Positions 26,516-41,600 are shown, numbered from the stretch's first letter. The stretch is 64,000 nt of DNA from Portunus trituberculatus (GCF_017591435.1 NC_059299.1:6914980-6978979); one strand, 5' to 3'. The notes: a model not told the origin generated them from the letters alone. Translations and numbers: made by a program.

Positions 26516-27157
26516 CGTTAATCTTGCCTTCCACGCCCGCACTACGCCCATAAAGACACGGGGCGCCTCATTCTTCACCTCCCATGCCTCACCTCAGGAG
26601 AAGCCACGGATTATCTAAAGTTTAAAGCTCGCAGTTAAAATGTAAATAAGAAAGTCGCTGTAATATTGTCAGCCTCGTGTCAAAAAGAGTAAATCATCGC
26701 CATGTTGTAATTTTGAGACTTGAAAATAAATAAGTATCATAACATTGTCATTTTAACGTGTAGAAAAAGAAGAAACTTCCTTTTTTTGTGATTTTTTGCA
26801 CTTGAAAATATTGCAATTCTCTTATTCATTAAAAAGAAACGAAATATCACTTCATTATTCAAATCTTCATATACGGGAATACAGAACAGAAATATAAGAA
26901 CTTCTCGAATATTCATAATCATCATAAATAAAAACATAGAGATAATGTCTAAAATGTTACAATTATCGAAAAAAAGATCAGGTATTGTATCAAAATTCTG
27001 CAAACACAGAGAACAAAATAATGAGTGACAATAAATCTAACAAAAAGAATAACAAAACGTATCAGGTCACCATGCATGAAAAAATGAAAAAAAAAAAAAC
27101 TCTCCAACTCTTATACAAAGAATAAGAAGAATAAGAACAAGAAAAAAAAATAATAAC

Positions 27158-27192
<35 letters not shown>

Positions 27193-29523
27193 TAAGAAGA
27201 AAAAGAACAGCACAAACTTAATAAAAGCTAAAACAAATCCATCCCAACAACAAAATAAGGAGTCACACAATAAGCCTAACAAAAAGAAGAAAAAAGACAA
27301 ATCATGTCATAAAAAAAAAAAAAAAATAAATTTCTCCAACTCTCAAAGAACAACAACAACAACAACAAAAAAAAGACAACCCGGCATAAACTTAAACGTA
27401 AAACAAACCCCAACAACACAAAAAACCTCGAAAAACCCACGTAAATTAAGAGTTTCTCCATCGACGCAGCCTGAAGCTCGTCCTCTCACCTTTATTATTG
27501 CGTCTTCTGGAGGCGTCTTGTATAAAATTAAGTGTTTGCGTGGGATTGAAGCAAGGCGAGGCAGGAGAGAATACAGACCGGTGGCAAAACAAGAATAACC
27601 ACAATGAGAGGAACAATATGTAGGTGGGAACGATAATACTAATGAAATATGAAGATGGAAAAAGACGTTAGGGGGTGGGGATTGAAATGAGAGGCAAATG
27701 TAGATGGGAGAGAGAGGAATCATTGCAAGGGGGAACAAAATGCAAGAGGGATAAGACGGATAATCACAATGAAAATAGAATATAACAGGAAGAAAACGAA
27801 GGATGAGCACCGTGAAAAAAGAAAATGTAGAATGGGAAAGAGAGGGGATGGTTGAAATGAGAAGAATATGTAAATGAAAAGTAAGAATAAATACAAATGA
27901 AATAAAACGTCTGAGAAAAAGGATAACTGAAATAAGAGTCAACGAAAGATAGAGAAATAATCATCGTTAAAAGAAAACAACGTGGGAGGAGAAATAAAGC
28001 AAAGAAACAATAGATAGAGAGAACCATAACGAAGATAGAAATATAAGAGGATGATAATCTCTCTAAACGAAACCAATGCATTATAATCAATTTCTTATCT
28101 GGGAATCGATGGAGTTATACACGGGAGGAAATAAACATTACACTATAAGGACTATATTCTGAAAGGTTTCTGCGCCACACGTCTATTAATTTCAAGAACT
28201 CTAGCTGAAGTTACAAAGGCTTTTGAGTACATTTCTCTATGGCACTAGTGATACATTACGATTTATACACTACCTATCTAATATATGTGACCTTTGAAAA
28301 TCGTTGTAGTGAGAGAGGAAAGCATATCTCATTATTGACATTAGCTATAGGCGTTTCATGACACGGCAATGACAGAGGCTGACTGATGCATTGATACACT
28401 CACTCACGAAAAGCAAGCTGCGGTGAGGGCTTGATACATATTGCTCACAAACCTCCAGCAAGCGATACCTCAAGTGTACATGTATTTATTTTCGCCTCAC
28501 GCTCTGAGAGGGTCACTGTGATAAAACAACGCCACTGCAGTTCTTCTGATTTCTGTGATTTATTTCCTGCTTCGGGTCAATGATTTAGTGATGGATGCTA
28601 GAAATATATCACTGAGATGAATGTAATCATGCCAATACACGACAAGCTCAGACAATATCATCAAGGAATATTGAAAGGCAGCATTTGCATCTGGTTTATT
28701 TTATGTTGTTCTCTTCATGGGTTTAATGGCAAGGGTGAGATTTGTAGCTTGTTAATAGAAACTGCATTGCTGTGGATGATATGTGCATGAATCAACGTCT
28801 CTCTCTCTCTCTCTCTCTCTCTAGTGCACCATTCTCCCTTTGACTTCCACAGACACAACACCTTCAGTCCCTCTTCAGGCAGGCAGTGACGAGACCTCTG
28901 TCCTTCCCCTAAATACTGTAAAGCTTGTTTTTGGGAGTAGGTAAAAATGTGGAGTGCTCCCCGGCAGCCTGCCAGCCACAGAAACACGAGCCATCAAGCG
29001 TGAGAAGGAAACATTGAGAACTATTGAAATTCACGGTGTGCAAATCTTTCTCTGGGGATGGAAACTCTCGCAGGCGCTTCCCTCTTTCTTTTACAACCTG
29101 TCTGAACTGCCTTTACGCCGCGTGATTCCTGGCAGACGAATGACAAAATGAGTGATATCTCCTCCTCCGGGAAATAACACGTGGATGAAACTTTCCGAAA
29201 AACCTAAATGTTCTGTTTTCTTTTCCCCTCGACCATTTTACTTGCCACATCCGCCACACGTCCGGCCGCCCTCACGCTCCGCCACTTTCATCTGTAGGTA
29301 ATTATTGCGCCAACATTCCGCTTCATTACGAGATTAAAACCATCAAAGCCATTAGGACAATCTGACCTCTATATTATTACCGCTACTGTTCAAAACGAAG
29401 CCAAGAGCAGAGACTAAAGCTGAAGTGTCCGATTGTCATAATTATTCTTGACGGCAGCTCTCTCTCTCTCTCTTTTTTTTCCTAATCTAATTGTGTATTT
29501 TCAATTACTCGGAGGAGATGATG

Positions 29524-29564
<41 letters not shown>

Positions 29565-29880
29565 TCTTAATTGCATGCATACGTCTTGTGATTGTCTTTA
29601 TAAAGTTTTATCTTGTCTGTTTGTTCGACCCTTTCCCTTCGTTTCTTTTTATCTGCATCGTCTTCTTTGTACTTATTTGTTCTTTCCTCTCATTAAATTT
29701 GTCTTTGCTACTTGCTTCTTCTCTACATCCTTTTTTTCATCGTTCTCTATCTTCCCTCCTCCTCCATTCTCTGTATCTTTCTTGGTCTATCTGTTTGTCT
29801 CTCTTTACATGTAAGTCTTCGTTTCTATTAATTCATCTTCATTTTGTCAAATTACTAGATATTTGTACTGATATAACTTA
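26516..29880. other. Spacer around the 27 kb doublet
   Basis: 26580-27000 is AT-rich. 27540-28080 is degenerate purine-rich sequence with recurring ATAATCACAATGAAA-like words. 28090-29450 is unique. Short CT runs lie at 28797-28822 and 29527-29558. No gene recognised. Confidence 0.5.
27005..27430. repeat. Tandem doublet, ~240 bp unit, with different triplet arrays inside
   Basis: ACAAAATAATGAGTGACAAT with CTAACAAAAAGAATAAC and CTCTCCAACTCT in unit 1 (from about 27012) match ACAAAATAAGGAGTCACACA with CTAACAAAAAGAAGAAA and TTCTCCAACTCT in unit 2 (from about 27250). Unit 1 holds an AAT array (27150-27190) where unit 2 holds an AAC array (27350-27367). Both end in ATAAACTTAA...AAAACAAATCC-like sequence. 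Confidence 0.75.
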
Positions 29881-30360
29881 CTGATCTAACCTAACATGTT
29901 CTAATCAAATCTATCTTAAATTAATCTGTCTTGACCTAACTTAACCTAACCTAGAGGAGCTTAACCACTTCAATACTGGGACACATTTTTACCTTAAGAT
30001 TTGTGTACAATTAGACCACCTTATTGATATTAGGAACGGTTTATGGGGGTCAGAATATTAATGGCCGCAGTCTTCACTATTTCAATCTCCTATATGAGAT
30101 CCTGAAGCTGTATAAAATAGCCAGATGCTAAGCAGAATGAATATGGGAATGCGTCGTGGTAATGAAGGGGTTAACCTATCTAACCCACATAAGCTAACTT
30201 AACCAAACTTAACCTAATCTAAAAAAAAAACTAACGAAACCTAACTTGCCTTAATCTAGCCAAACTTAACATAACCTTAATATAAACGACGTTAAATAAT
30301 ATAACTAACAAGACTAACTTCCTAAAAACCTAATTTAACCTAACCTAACCTAACCCGATT
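29881..30360. repeat. Interstitial degenerate (CCTAA)n/(TTAGG)n tract
   Basis: Many CCTAA and CTTAA words occur at 29885-29955 and 30175-30360, with the cleanest run (AACCTAACCTAACCTAACCC) at the right end. TTAGG is the canonical arthropod telomere repeat. MITE copy C interrupts the tract. The degeneracy and mid-sequence position make this an internal relic and not a chromosome end. Confidence 0.75.
29961..30174 (-). mobile_element. TTAA-flanked MITE, copy C, inside a TTAGG-like tract
   Basis: A ~214 bp element with TTAA at both ends and the best preserved inverted termini. The left end is CCACTTCAATACTGGGACAC, and the right end is GCGTCGTGGTAATGAAGGGG followed by TTAA. It runs opposite to copy A. 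CCTAA-type telomere-like sequence lies on both sides, consistent with insertion into such a tract at a TTAA within 'cttaacc'. Confidence 0.82.
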
Positions 30361-30577
30361 CCTTCCTGATAAATGATGCAAAGGCCAGAAAATTGCGCAT
30401 AGGAATTCACTGCAGGAATCTGAATTGTATTGTATTTCGGCAAAAACAAGATGCAAAAAAGGGCCCAGTCAAAAGGTGGAGGCCCAGAGCTGTTTTCGTT
30501 CCAGGCTTTACGAATTCTTTGTTTGAGTGAGAGAACGTATGGGTGTAAACAGAAAAGGGAAACAACAAAGGAAATTG

Positions 30578-30703
<126 letters not shown>

Positions 30704-30704
30704 A

Positions 30705-31090
30705 CCAAAAATATATATACTTAAAAACTCACAAAACTAAGAAAAAAAAAAACAAGAACAGATGAATAAGAGAAATACAAAGAGGAATATAAAAAAAAAA
30801 ACATCAATAAAACACGAATATAAAACAAACATATAACTAAATATACACCAGAAAAAAAAAAAAAAAAAAACAATGTAACAGGTAAGGTACATCAACGAAC
30901 AATGCACCTCGCCATTACCTGACGCAATAATGAGAACCAGTAATGCCTGTAATACCTGCCGCCCATTAATGCCTCACAACGCATCACGGTCTCATTTCAC
31001 ACCTGGAGCAATTAGGTACTAGATTCACCTGCGAGCAAATAAGGGTTCACCTATGATTACTAAGACGTACTGTGGCACTGATGATGATGA

Positions 31091-31125
<35 letters not shown>

Positions 31126-31377
31126 GCTTCTTGTAACCTCTTATCTCTTTTTCCATGCTTGAGGAATTGTTAGGAAGATGTACAAGGAAAAAGAAATGTT
31201 ATTGTGATCTTTTCCTTTACCTGTCTCTTTTTGTTTCTTGTTAGCGTTGCCTTTCGTAGTCTTAGGTTTCCTTTCCTGCTTCTGTTTTCCGTTTTGTTCC
31301 TGAATATCTTTTTCTTTCGTAAATGTGATGGATGTATTTGTTTTCTAGTTGTATGGTGCTTATATAGGTTTTCATTA

Positions 31378-31426
<49 letters not shown>

Positions 31427-32215
31427 AGCGAAGATATTAAGGAGATAAATTTCAAAACATGCAGATTTCCACATTACACACAACTATATCCATAAACTTT
31501 TATACCAACTCGAAACAAAAATAAAAAGTAAAATATACATGATATACACAACACCCCAAAACAACACTGATTATTCCTAACACGAACAAATAAAAAAAAA
31601 GGCAAAAAACACACCATAAAATCACACACAAACGCTGAGGTTGACGATACAAAAACTAAAAAAAAAAAATGGATGCAAAAAAAAAAAAAAAAAAGGTGAG
31701 AATCTACCTGCACTTCTCTCCTTCGGTCCTGCGGTCACAAGAATCATATATTTTCAGTCACATACGGAAAGTGATCAGCCGGACTCACAAGCGGACGCCC
31801 CAAAGACCCACGAGACACCATGGGGACACGGCGCCGGGAAGTCTGTTGAATGTATTTGGGGCAGGAAAGCCGTATTTGAAAGGACATATTGCACGGAAGG
31901 CAGCGAGGAGAATGAGGTGCGAAGAGCGTGAGGTGGAGGAAGAAGAGGAAGGTGTAGGAAGAGGAATACGAATTTGAGGAGTAAAGGAGGAAGTGGTGGA
32001 GGAGAAAGAGGAAGAGGAGGAAGGTGTCAAGAGGAGAGGATGAGGTGTGGAGAAGTGTGGGGATGGGGTGGGGAAATAAAGGCAAAAGGTGAGCTATGCA
32101 TGCGTGAAAGGAGGGAAAAATATTGAAAGATGTAAAGTAGTGGGAGGGAAATATGAGGGAGAACGTGATGTGTGGGAAGCACGTGTGGGACTGAGAAGTG
32201 AGGCGAGGACCAAGG

Positions 32216-32216
<1 letters not shown>
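30705..32216. other. A-rich spacer with small repeats
   Basis: GT at 31093-31123, CT at 31380-31425, poly(A) at 30850-30870 and 31678-31695. A GC-richer purine-rich segment is at 31780-32210. Open frames here are short and unrecognised. Confidence 0.5.
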
Positions 32217-32251
<35 letters not shown>

Positions 32252-32706
32252 ACACCCACGCTCTTTCAACCCGTTTTTTTTTCTTTTCGTCCTCATTAGC
32301 ATCTACCAAACATCTAGCGTCTCTATAAACTTGGGATCTTTTCATTACTTCTGAATGGACGACTTGGCGAGTACTGAGCGAGGCCCAGGGCAACTGAAGG
32401 CTATCAATTGAATAAATAAAAAGAGATAAACTCAACCCATTCAAAACAAACATCTTCTGTCCATCTCATTACCACTGAAAAAGCAAGAATTTCACATTTA
32501 CTCTCGTTTTCTTGTAACACTGCCACAAAAAATGGTATATATCAATTAAAAAAAACAGGAGGAGGAGGAGGAGGAGGAGGAGGAGGAGGAGGAGGAGGAA
32601 CACTAAACACTAAACACTAAACACAAAAAAAAAAAAGAATCACACGACGTACTGAAATCAAGACAACAACAACAACAATAACAACAAGAATAACAACATC
32701 AACACC

Positions 32707-32738
<32 letters not shown>

Positions 32739-32750
32739 CAACAAAAACAT
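32217..32750. repeat. CA, GGA, AAC and ACC microsatellites
   Basis: CA at 32218-32247, GGA at 32559-32598, AAC at 32663-32690 and 32722-32744, ACC at 32703-32722, and a TAAACAC tandem at 32600-32623. Confidence 0.88.
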
Positions 32751-32775
32751 CAGCAGCTTTCATTTCATTTGATTA

Positions 32776-32816
32776 GGTAGGATCAGGTTAGGTTAGGTTT
32801 AGTTAGGTTAGGTTTA
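32776..32816. repeat. Short interstitial (TTAGG)n tract
   Basis: The + strand reads GGTTAGGTTAGGTTT then AGTTAGGTTAGGTTT, so here the G-rich strand is on top, opposite to the other tracts. Confidence 0.75.
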
Positions 32817-32819
32817 CGT

Positions 32820-33540
32820 TAATGGTCTTTGCGGGATGGGGAACTCGAAAACTGAAATACGAGTAGCTCAATGTGTTAGTGGTCGTGAGGTGGGCAGAGT
32901 AAGAGAGACGCAGAGTTAGACAATAGCTTATACCTCTCACTCATTCATGCCTTTGTAACTTTCTCCTTTGATGACTTGAGCAGGTGTGTGATGAATGAGA
33001 GTGCGGGATAAACACACCTGGTGATTGTGGCGCCAGGTGGAGTGGTGAGGTGTCTAGGAAGGTAAAACAACATTGACAATACATGAATGGAGGGATCATG
33101 TATTGCTTAGATATTAGTGATGGTTTCTTTTATACTTATTTGTGACACTGAGAATGGGGAAAGGCCAATAGGTAGGGATAATTACTTCGAGAAAATATAA
33201 TAGTGATATCAAAAGACAAAAATAGAAAAAGAAAAGCAATAACCTAACTCATACTTGCTTCTACCACAGTAACACTAAAGGTGAAAAGAGGAACATTAAT
33301 CTAGAAAATAATAACAACGTAGAAAAAATATAAAAAATAGTAGACACGTTAGCACACATACAGTCATTCATATTTATAAACGGAAAACTGTAATTTCTTT
33401 TAATTTTTCTCCTCCATTTCACACACGAAGATAAAAGAAAGAATCGCTTGCATAGTGAAAAATCAAAAGTCCCCAGTAATAAAAGAGACAAAAGTTATCA
33501 AAATTGTAGGAGAAACGTGGAATGGAAAAGAATGAAGAAG
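32820..33540. other. Unique AT-rich spacer
   Basis: No gene or repeat recognised. Confidence 0.5.
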
Positions 33541-33544
33541 GAAA

Positions 33545-34428
<884 letters not shown>

Positions 34429-34429
34429 A

Positions 34430-35815
34430 CATCTTATAAAAATTACTCGCTCGTGAAGGGATAAAAGAAAAAGAAAAAAAAAGAAAACTTTCAGAGAAAC
34501 ACCAAGAGGATTTAGTCTCAATCCTCTTCGCTCTTTCCTTTTTCCTTCCTTTTTCCCCTTTGCTTCACCTCCTTCGGTATTATCCTTCAGCTCCCTCCTT
34601 CAGCGCCTCCACCAGTACCTCCCTCAGCGTCACAGTGTCCCTAGTCCCGTTAAAAGAGCAAAGTTAAGGGCGTAGCGAGCTAGACCAGCCAGGGAGCTTA
34701 AATTATTACCCTAAGGCGCCTGGTGAAGGTCACAGAAAACGTAAAGAAAATGTAGTACTTTCTTCCCCCAACTAAGTAAGGTTAAAAAAAAGGTGTAATT
34801 TATGACGTGGGTTCGGTTGGTGGGGAGAAGCCTTCGTGTTTAGTATCTCGCGTCTCTCCTTGAATGTGTTGTTAAATATGAGGGGTTTTGCACGGATTAT
34901 CAGGAGACGTGGAAGAATTTTAGTTTTTCTACCCTATGTCTCTTCTCTTTTACGTGTGGTTAAATGTAAATAGTCAAGTGGAAAACATATTTAGATGGGT
35001 TGAAGGAGTGGTAGACGCGGAGGAGCCTTCGTCTGTACTGTCTCAAGTGAAGTGCAACGAAGATAGTCAAACAAAAATGACATTATTTCTGATGGATTCG
35101 AAAAATAGACTGGGAAAACTCTTCGCCTTTACTGTCCACTCTTATACATGTAAGACAAAGTAGCTACTCACACATAGTCACGAAAAGAAATAGTACTGTT
35201 TGTTATTCATATACTACTTGCTACTTACTTGCTGCCACTTACTTTTCTCTCTCGTGAGTAAAGCCATGATATTCTCTCTCTCATGTTTTTGCGGTCATTT
35301 TTCTAAGCATTCAAGGTTGTGTGACTCATTTCCATATGTAAGGCCTACCAGAGTTCAGTATTCATCCATCTTTCCACTTGATATTTCCCTACACTCTTCA
35401 CTTCTTACGTCTCCCAGCCACTCTTGAACCGCAGCGAGAATCTTGACATCAATCACCTTATTTTCTTTTGCCGAGCATTTGGGAGAAAACGAATCACAAC
35501 CACCATCACCACCACCAGCGCTGTCTCCCTTCCTCCCCCTCCTCCTCCTATTCCCCTCCCACTCAAGTCGACAGTTGCGGCAAAGAGAAAGATGATAAAT
35601 GCAACCGAAAAGAATACAGCGGAGAAAAGCCACTGGGAAAAGAGTATAAGGTGATAAAGATAATCATAAAGGATGGAGGAGGAGGAGAGTAGGTGGAAGA
35701 AAGAGCGTAAGAAGGGAGGAAAAAAAAGATAATACAATGGAAGAAAGAGGATGGAGTTAGCAGGAGGCGGGAAAGAAAGACGATAAATATATCATAAAAA
35801 AAGACAATAAGAGGT
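34430..35815. other. Unique spacer
   Basis: A weak repetition of GGAGAAGCCTTCGTGT (34827) and GGAGGAGCCTTCGTCT (35020) suggests an old ~195 bp doublet. No gene recognised. Confidence 0.45.
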
Positions 35816-35816
<1 letters not shown>

Positions 35817-35892
<76 letters not shown>

Positions 35893-36049
35893 CAACGTCA
35901 TATAAAAATCATACGAAATGAAAAGGTGAATATAATAGAAAACTGAAAAAAAATACACAATTTATGTGGAGGAGGAGGAGGAGGAGGAGGAGGAGGAGGA
36001 GGAGGAGGAGGAGAAGGAGGAGAGGGAAGAATAGTAAGAAGGATAAAGG

Positions 36050-36119
<70 letters not shown>

Positions 36120-36491
36120 TTACTGTACTGGGGAAAGTGTAGGAGGCAATGAAACAGGATGATGCGGAGGAGGAGGAGGAGGAGGAGGAGGAGGAGGAGG
36201 AGGAGGAGGAAGAGGAAGAGGAATAGATAGGAGGAAAAGGAGGAGAAGGAGGAGGAGGAGTAGGAGTAGAAGTAGGAGGAGGAGGAGGAGGAGGAGGAGG
36301 AGGAGGATAAGAGGAGGCTTGACTCGTCTTGATGCATTCTCTCATCAATCACTGTGTTTCTTCCGCGTCTCTGTGTGTTCAGCGGCAGAGAATCACCCCA
36401 AACTCTTGTCTCTGTCTCTCTCTGTCTCTTTCTTGGCTTGTATCAGAAAGGGAATGACTCCGATCACCCTAAAATAAATAAAGAAAATAGG

Positions 36492-36565
<74 letters not shown>

Positions 36566-36636
36566 GCTGGACATCACTTGTTTGTTCCTGACCAATAGAA
36601 TGGACACCCTGCCTGCGCCTCCATCAATCAGTCCTC

Positions 36637-36695
<59 letters not shown>

Positions 36696-36712
36696 TGTGT
36701 TTGTGTGTGATT
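35817..36712. repeat. Microsatellite block: GA, GGA, CA, GGA, GT, GT
   Basis: GA 35818-35888, GGA 35967-36021, CA 36052-36118, GGA 36166-36210 and 36276-36306, GT 36494-36563 and GT 36637-36710. Confidence 0.95.
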
Positions 36713-37640
36713 GAGTGTATGCTAGAGTGATTAGGTTCGAGAGCGTGCAGAATCAAAGGGAGGACTAGTTACCTTTGTTCCTATTCAAACCGCAGGGGTG
36801 AGGAAGAGGAAGAGGAAGAGGAGGAGGAGGAGGAAGATCAGGAAGGTGTAGAGGGGCACATGGAAGCCTTCTGATGGTTTGGGTTTGCGTGTATCGTGTG
36901 AGTGAGTTTGCGTTTGATGTCTCGTGGGTTTTAATGGAAAGGCAGAGAAAGGCTGTGGCGAGAGAGCGGGAAGAGGAATGTGCGTGCTTCTCTTGTGCTG
37001 ATTAGAGTTTCTGACGTTAAGCTGAGTATGAAACTACAGGTCTGGCCAACGCATTAATGACAGGATCGCGGGAGAGATAGAGGGCGGAAGGAAAAATTCA
37101 TGAAACAATACATTATAAAAATGCTAAGTTATTCCCACATAAGAATATTCCTGGCGACTGTCCAGTGTTTCAAGCCAAGGTCAAGGGAATTAGAGCTTTG
37201 TGAGTTGTAGCTGTACACACACTCATTCCTGAATAGTATAACAACTCTTTTCCTGAATTTCCGCACCAAGAAAGGCAAAGATCTTAAAGAAGAATCATTG
37301 CACATATATAAAATGGTCTGCGTTCCTTGTAGTCCTGAACAGAAAATAGTCATATTTCACATGAAAACACTTAAAATGCTTTTCCAATTTATTTCCTTAA
37401 AATCAAAATCATGTCTATGTATTTCTCGCTTCAAGTAATATATCTTCATGAATTAACAGCAAAGTGACAGGTTTCTTTTTTTTTGCGTTCTTAACGTAAT
37501 TAAATGGGATCAAAATTATATCCTGCACGGCTACATTGTCACACTCGCGTCACGTTAATGCCTCTGTGACTCAAGCACACCTTCATACATTACTGATAAA
37601 CGCGCATCCTTCCCTTTAATTCTCGAAGTAATTAAGGGAC
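36713..37640. other. Unique spacer
   Basis: A small GAAGAG/GGA run is at 36800-36835. Otherwise nothing recognised. Confidence 0.5.
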
Positions 37641-38165
37641 GTACAAACAATTAAGCAACTATTAACAGCAGCGGCGCCTCAACACTGCATCAGCCCAACG
37701 GGTGTCACCGTGCATCACAGCCGTGCACTCATTACCATCACGCACCAAACAAAACGCCGCGTCTCTCTCAGCGATTCTCCACAGTGCATAATTATTCTGA
37801 AGTGCGCAGCGGTGGGTGGCTTTCCCTCGCGTGTCTGGGGCCGTGATGTCTTTCCGCCCCTCATCTTGCAGTTGCCGGGAGCTTTTAGTCCTCCTGGAGA
37901 CATTAGAAATCGAGCGGAAACCTTGAATCGACCCTAAGCAGGACACGGCGGCGGGAGGTATTCTGCCCGGCTCTGCTTTATCCCCGCGTGAGTGGTTGGC
38001 CGCCACGACGGTAATGCGCCGCCCCGGAGGAGATATCGGCCAGATGTATCGCCCCGGCCACCGACGCCCGCGATCAATAGTTAGGAAGTGCATTATCCTC
38101 TGCCATAAACTGCGTCCACTTCACGCCTCACAGAGTGGTGGCCTGGCGCCGCCAACCGGCAGCGA
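37641..38165. other. CpG-richer stretch without a recognised gene
   Basis: CG dinucleotides are much more frequent than in surrounding DNA, for example GCCACGACGGTAATGCGCCG near 38000. A 143-codon minus-strand frame (37662-38093) spans it and is not low complexity, but I recognise no domain. The frame may simply reflect high GC. It could be a small CpG island or a remnant of a gene end. Confidence 0.4.
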
Positions 38166-38176
38166 CGACACACATA

Positions 38177-38781
<605 letters not shown>

Positions 38782-39061
38782 AGCGGAACGAAACAAAAGT
38801 AAAGCAAAACCACGACCAGCACAAAAGCGAATCTATTCTTTTTAATAGGGCGAGTGACAAATGTTGGTGATAAGTACTCAAAAAAATAAAGAAAAGATAA
38901 AAACTTGGTTCGTGCTGTCATGGATAGGCCGTAAGGGGGCGCGGCGGCTCCATCTCCCCCCACCCTGACGGCGCAAAAAATCGTAGAGGCGGCGTTCAGT
39001 AGTTCAGTAAGCCCCTCATCCATTGGCCCAAATTTAGAAACGCTTTGTATTCTCACCACGC

Positions 39062-39625
39062 CAATCTTCAAAGGCCACAGAGATAGTTGGCCGTGTTCTC
39101 AAGACTATTTCTGCTGTTAATACTGTATAAACCTTTTAATATCTCACCAGAACCATAAAGAAAAACATCCTTAAAAAAAACAGTGTTACTTCTATCACAC
39201 TACTTTAGAAAGTAGTGGAAATGTGAACAAAGACCTGGTCTGTGTTTCTCCTGTTAATACGTTATAAATCTTGTAATCCATCACTAGAACCATAAAAAGC
39301 CTTTAAAGAACCGTGTCACTTCTATTACAGCCTTCTGAAAGTAGTGGAGATGCGAACTGAGATAGTTGGCCGTATTCTTGACCATTTCTTTTGTATAAAT
39401 CTTGTAATCTATCACTAGAACCATTAAAAAGCCCTTAAAAACCCGTGCCACTTCTACCACAGCCCTTTGAAAGTAACAGAAATGCATGTAAAAATAATTG
39501 GCCGTGATCTCAAGACTGTTCCTCCTGTCAATATTGTATAAATCTTGTAATCCATCACTGGAACCATAAAACCCTTAAAAACTCGTGTCACTTCTACTAC
39601 AGCCTTTGGAGAGTAGAGGAGGTGT
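39062..39625. repeat. Four-copy tandem repeat, ~135 bp unit, same family as at 21 kb
   Basis: Units begin near 39065, 39227, 39355 and 39486. Shared words are GATAGTTGGCCGTGTTCTCA, TGTATAAATCTTGTAATCCA, TCACTAGAACCATAAAA, CCTTAAAAACCCGTGTCACT and CTACAGCCTTTGAAAGTAG. The start TTCAAAGGCCACAGAGAT ties it to the repeat at 20,968. A short minus-strand frame of 67 codons (39284-39487) repeats itself with the units and is not regarded as a gene. Confidence 0.85.
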
Positions 39626-39806
39626 GGCCAGAAGAGTTTCAGAATGGTCTATTGCCTCGCGCACGTCGGCAACACGAGGGCAATATAACATGACGTGGTG
39701 CCGACACTGGCCTGCGAAATGGCTTTGACACACGCCACTCTGTTAAACAAGTCAATTCTCTCGGATCTCCAATAAAATGGATAAAAGAATGTATGGCAAG
39801 CAACGG

Positions 39807-39810
<4 letters not shown>

Positions 39811-39902
<92 letters not shown>
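39811..39902. repeat. (GA)n array, ~91 bp
   Basis: Perfect GA run. The next kilobase (39,905-40,965) is AT-rich unique sequence with no gene recognised. Confidence 0.96.
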
Positions 39903-39903
<1 letters not shown>

Positions 39904-40967
39904 TTCCTCAATATCTATTCAAACGTCCAACCTTATTTAACCTAGATATACAGAGAGGCAGACCGATATTTCTTACTAATATACGAAAACAAAGGTGATA
40001 ACTTGGATAAAACTCCTTATATATTATAAAAGAACGAACAAAGATTGGAGAATGTGATGAGCTGTACATTATGACCCAAAATAAAAGAAGTAGAATAGTA
40101 AGCAAGAAGCCTTCTCTCCACCCGCCAATCTACACGTGTAAGAATAAAGGCAACATATACATAATGAGCGAATACACGTGTTTCTTAGTATCTCCTGACA
40201 CGAAGGTGAGAATCTAGACTTCAGGTAACACAAAGCACACTCTACTTTCTTTTCAACTCTCGTGGTTTCTTTCCAGCTTAATTAAATGGTTCTCTGCAAC
40301 TTCAGGTTATAATTTTGAAACATAAAACTTTCAACAAAGGTGCTCAAATATCTGGTGAGTTCTATTTTACTACGTGTTGTTTAATCTTTCTTTAGTAAAA
40401 TCATTTAGTTACCTCAGAAATTAGAATCTTTGTTGATAACGTTCAAAGGAGTTAAATATGACAATACAAAAACAGACCTAACCTTTCTTTTTAATATACT
40501 CAAGGCAAATTCTGGCCTAGAAAACGGAAAACACCAAAATGAAGAAAAAAAAAAAATCTCATGAAAGGTGCCACTAAAAAAAACAACAACTGTCTCCAAA
40601 CTTATAGAAACAACAAAAATACCTTTCATTTAGCATCCAGAACACAAAAACAACCACAAGCAATACAGTAACACTAAATACATCTATAAATCAAACATAC
40701 CTTTTTTTCTCACTACCAAGAACCACAGAGGCACGAATATACACTCACACTTAAGCAACGCACGTGACTGACACTCAACTGACGCAAGTGCACAGCGAGG
40801 CCACAGCACGAAGGGTAGCGCACTCAATCAGCGGCACGGAAGTAAATATTAATCTGGTCAGCAAGTGAAGTGAAGTTTTTAATCAGGTACTTTGATTTGC
40901 AGTAAAATTGGAATGACAAATGAAAAATAAATAGATAGAACTAATAACAGAAGCGGAATTTTGATTT

Positions 40968-40970
<3 letters not shown>

Positions 40971-41032
<62 letters not shown>

Positions 41033-41152
41033 CCCCTTAACTTGTTTCTCGCCTAGGAAAGTCTCATAATTCACACCTGATTACCAACTTAGCCCATCTG
41101 GATCTTAATAAATCTGGGAACTAGTAAGGGGATATAGGAGAGAAAGAGCGAG

Positions 41153-41211
<59 letters not shown>

Positions 41212-41384
41212 CCTCTCATAATAAATACGAAGCAGCCACAACAAAAATCTCAACTTTCACACAACTTAACACATTTCAACGTAAACCAAACAAAACTTAA
41301 CCTAACCTAACAAATCTTCCTCTCTTTAGTAAAAAAAAAAAAAGAATACACAAAATAAAGAGAACACGCTACACACATACCCAA

Positions 41385-41440
<56 letters not shown>

Positions 41441-41600
41441 GGAATATGAAGCCACAAGGGAGGAAGAAAGTGGAGAGATAAAATCCCAATACAGCAAGTG
41501 GCAAGCTTATTCTTCCTGAGACCTCCCGGTGGCCTGGTGTCCCCCGAGTGTAGCTGGGTGATAACTTAGGAGGAGGAGGAGGAGGAGGAGGAGGAGGCAG
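40971..41600. repeat. Two (GA)n arrays, one (CA)n and one (GGA)n
   Basis: GA at 40971-41028 and 41147-41208 (the second starts GAGCGAGAGC), CA at 41386-41437 and GGA at 41570-41597. Confidence 0.94.

Noticed and set aside
29881..30360. A chromosome end (telomere)
   Set aside because: The TTAGG words are short and degenerate and unique sequence continues on both sides.
32250..32453. 67-codon minus-strand frame
   Set aside because: Short, ends in a poly-Lys stretch from a poly(T) run, and no family recognised.
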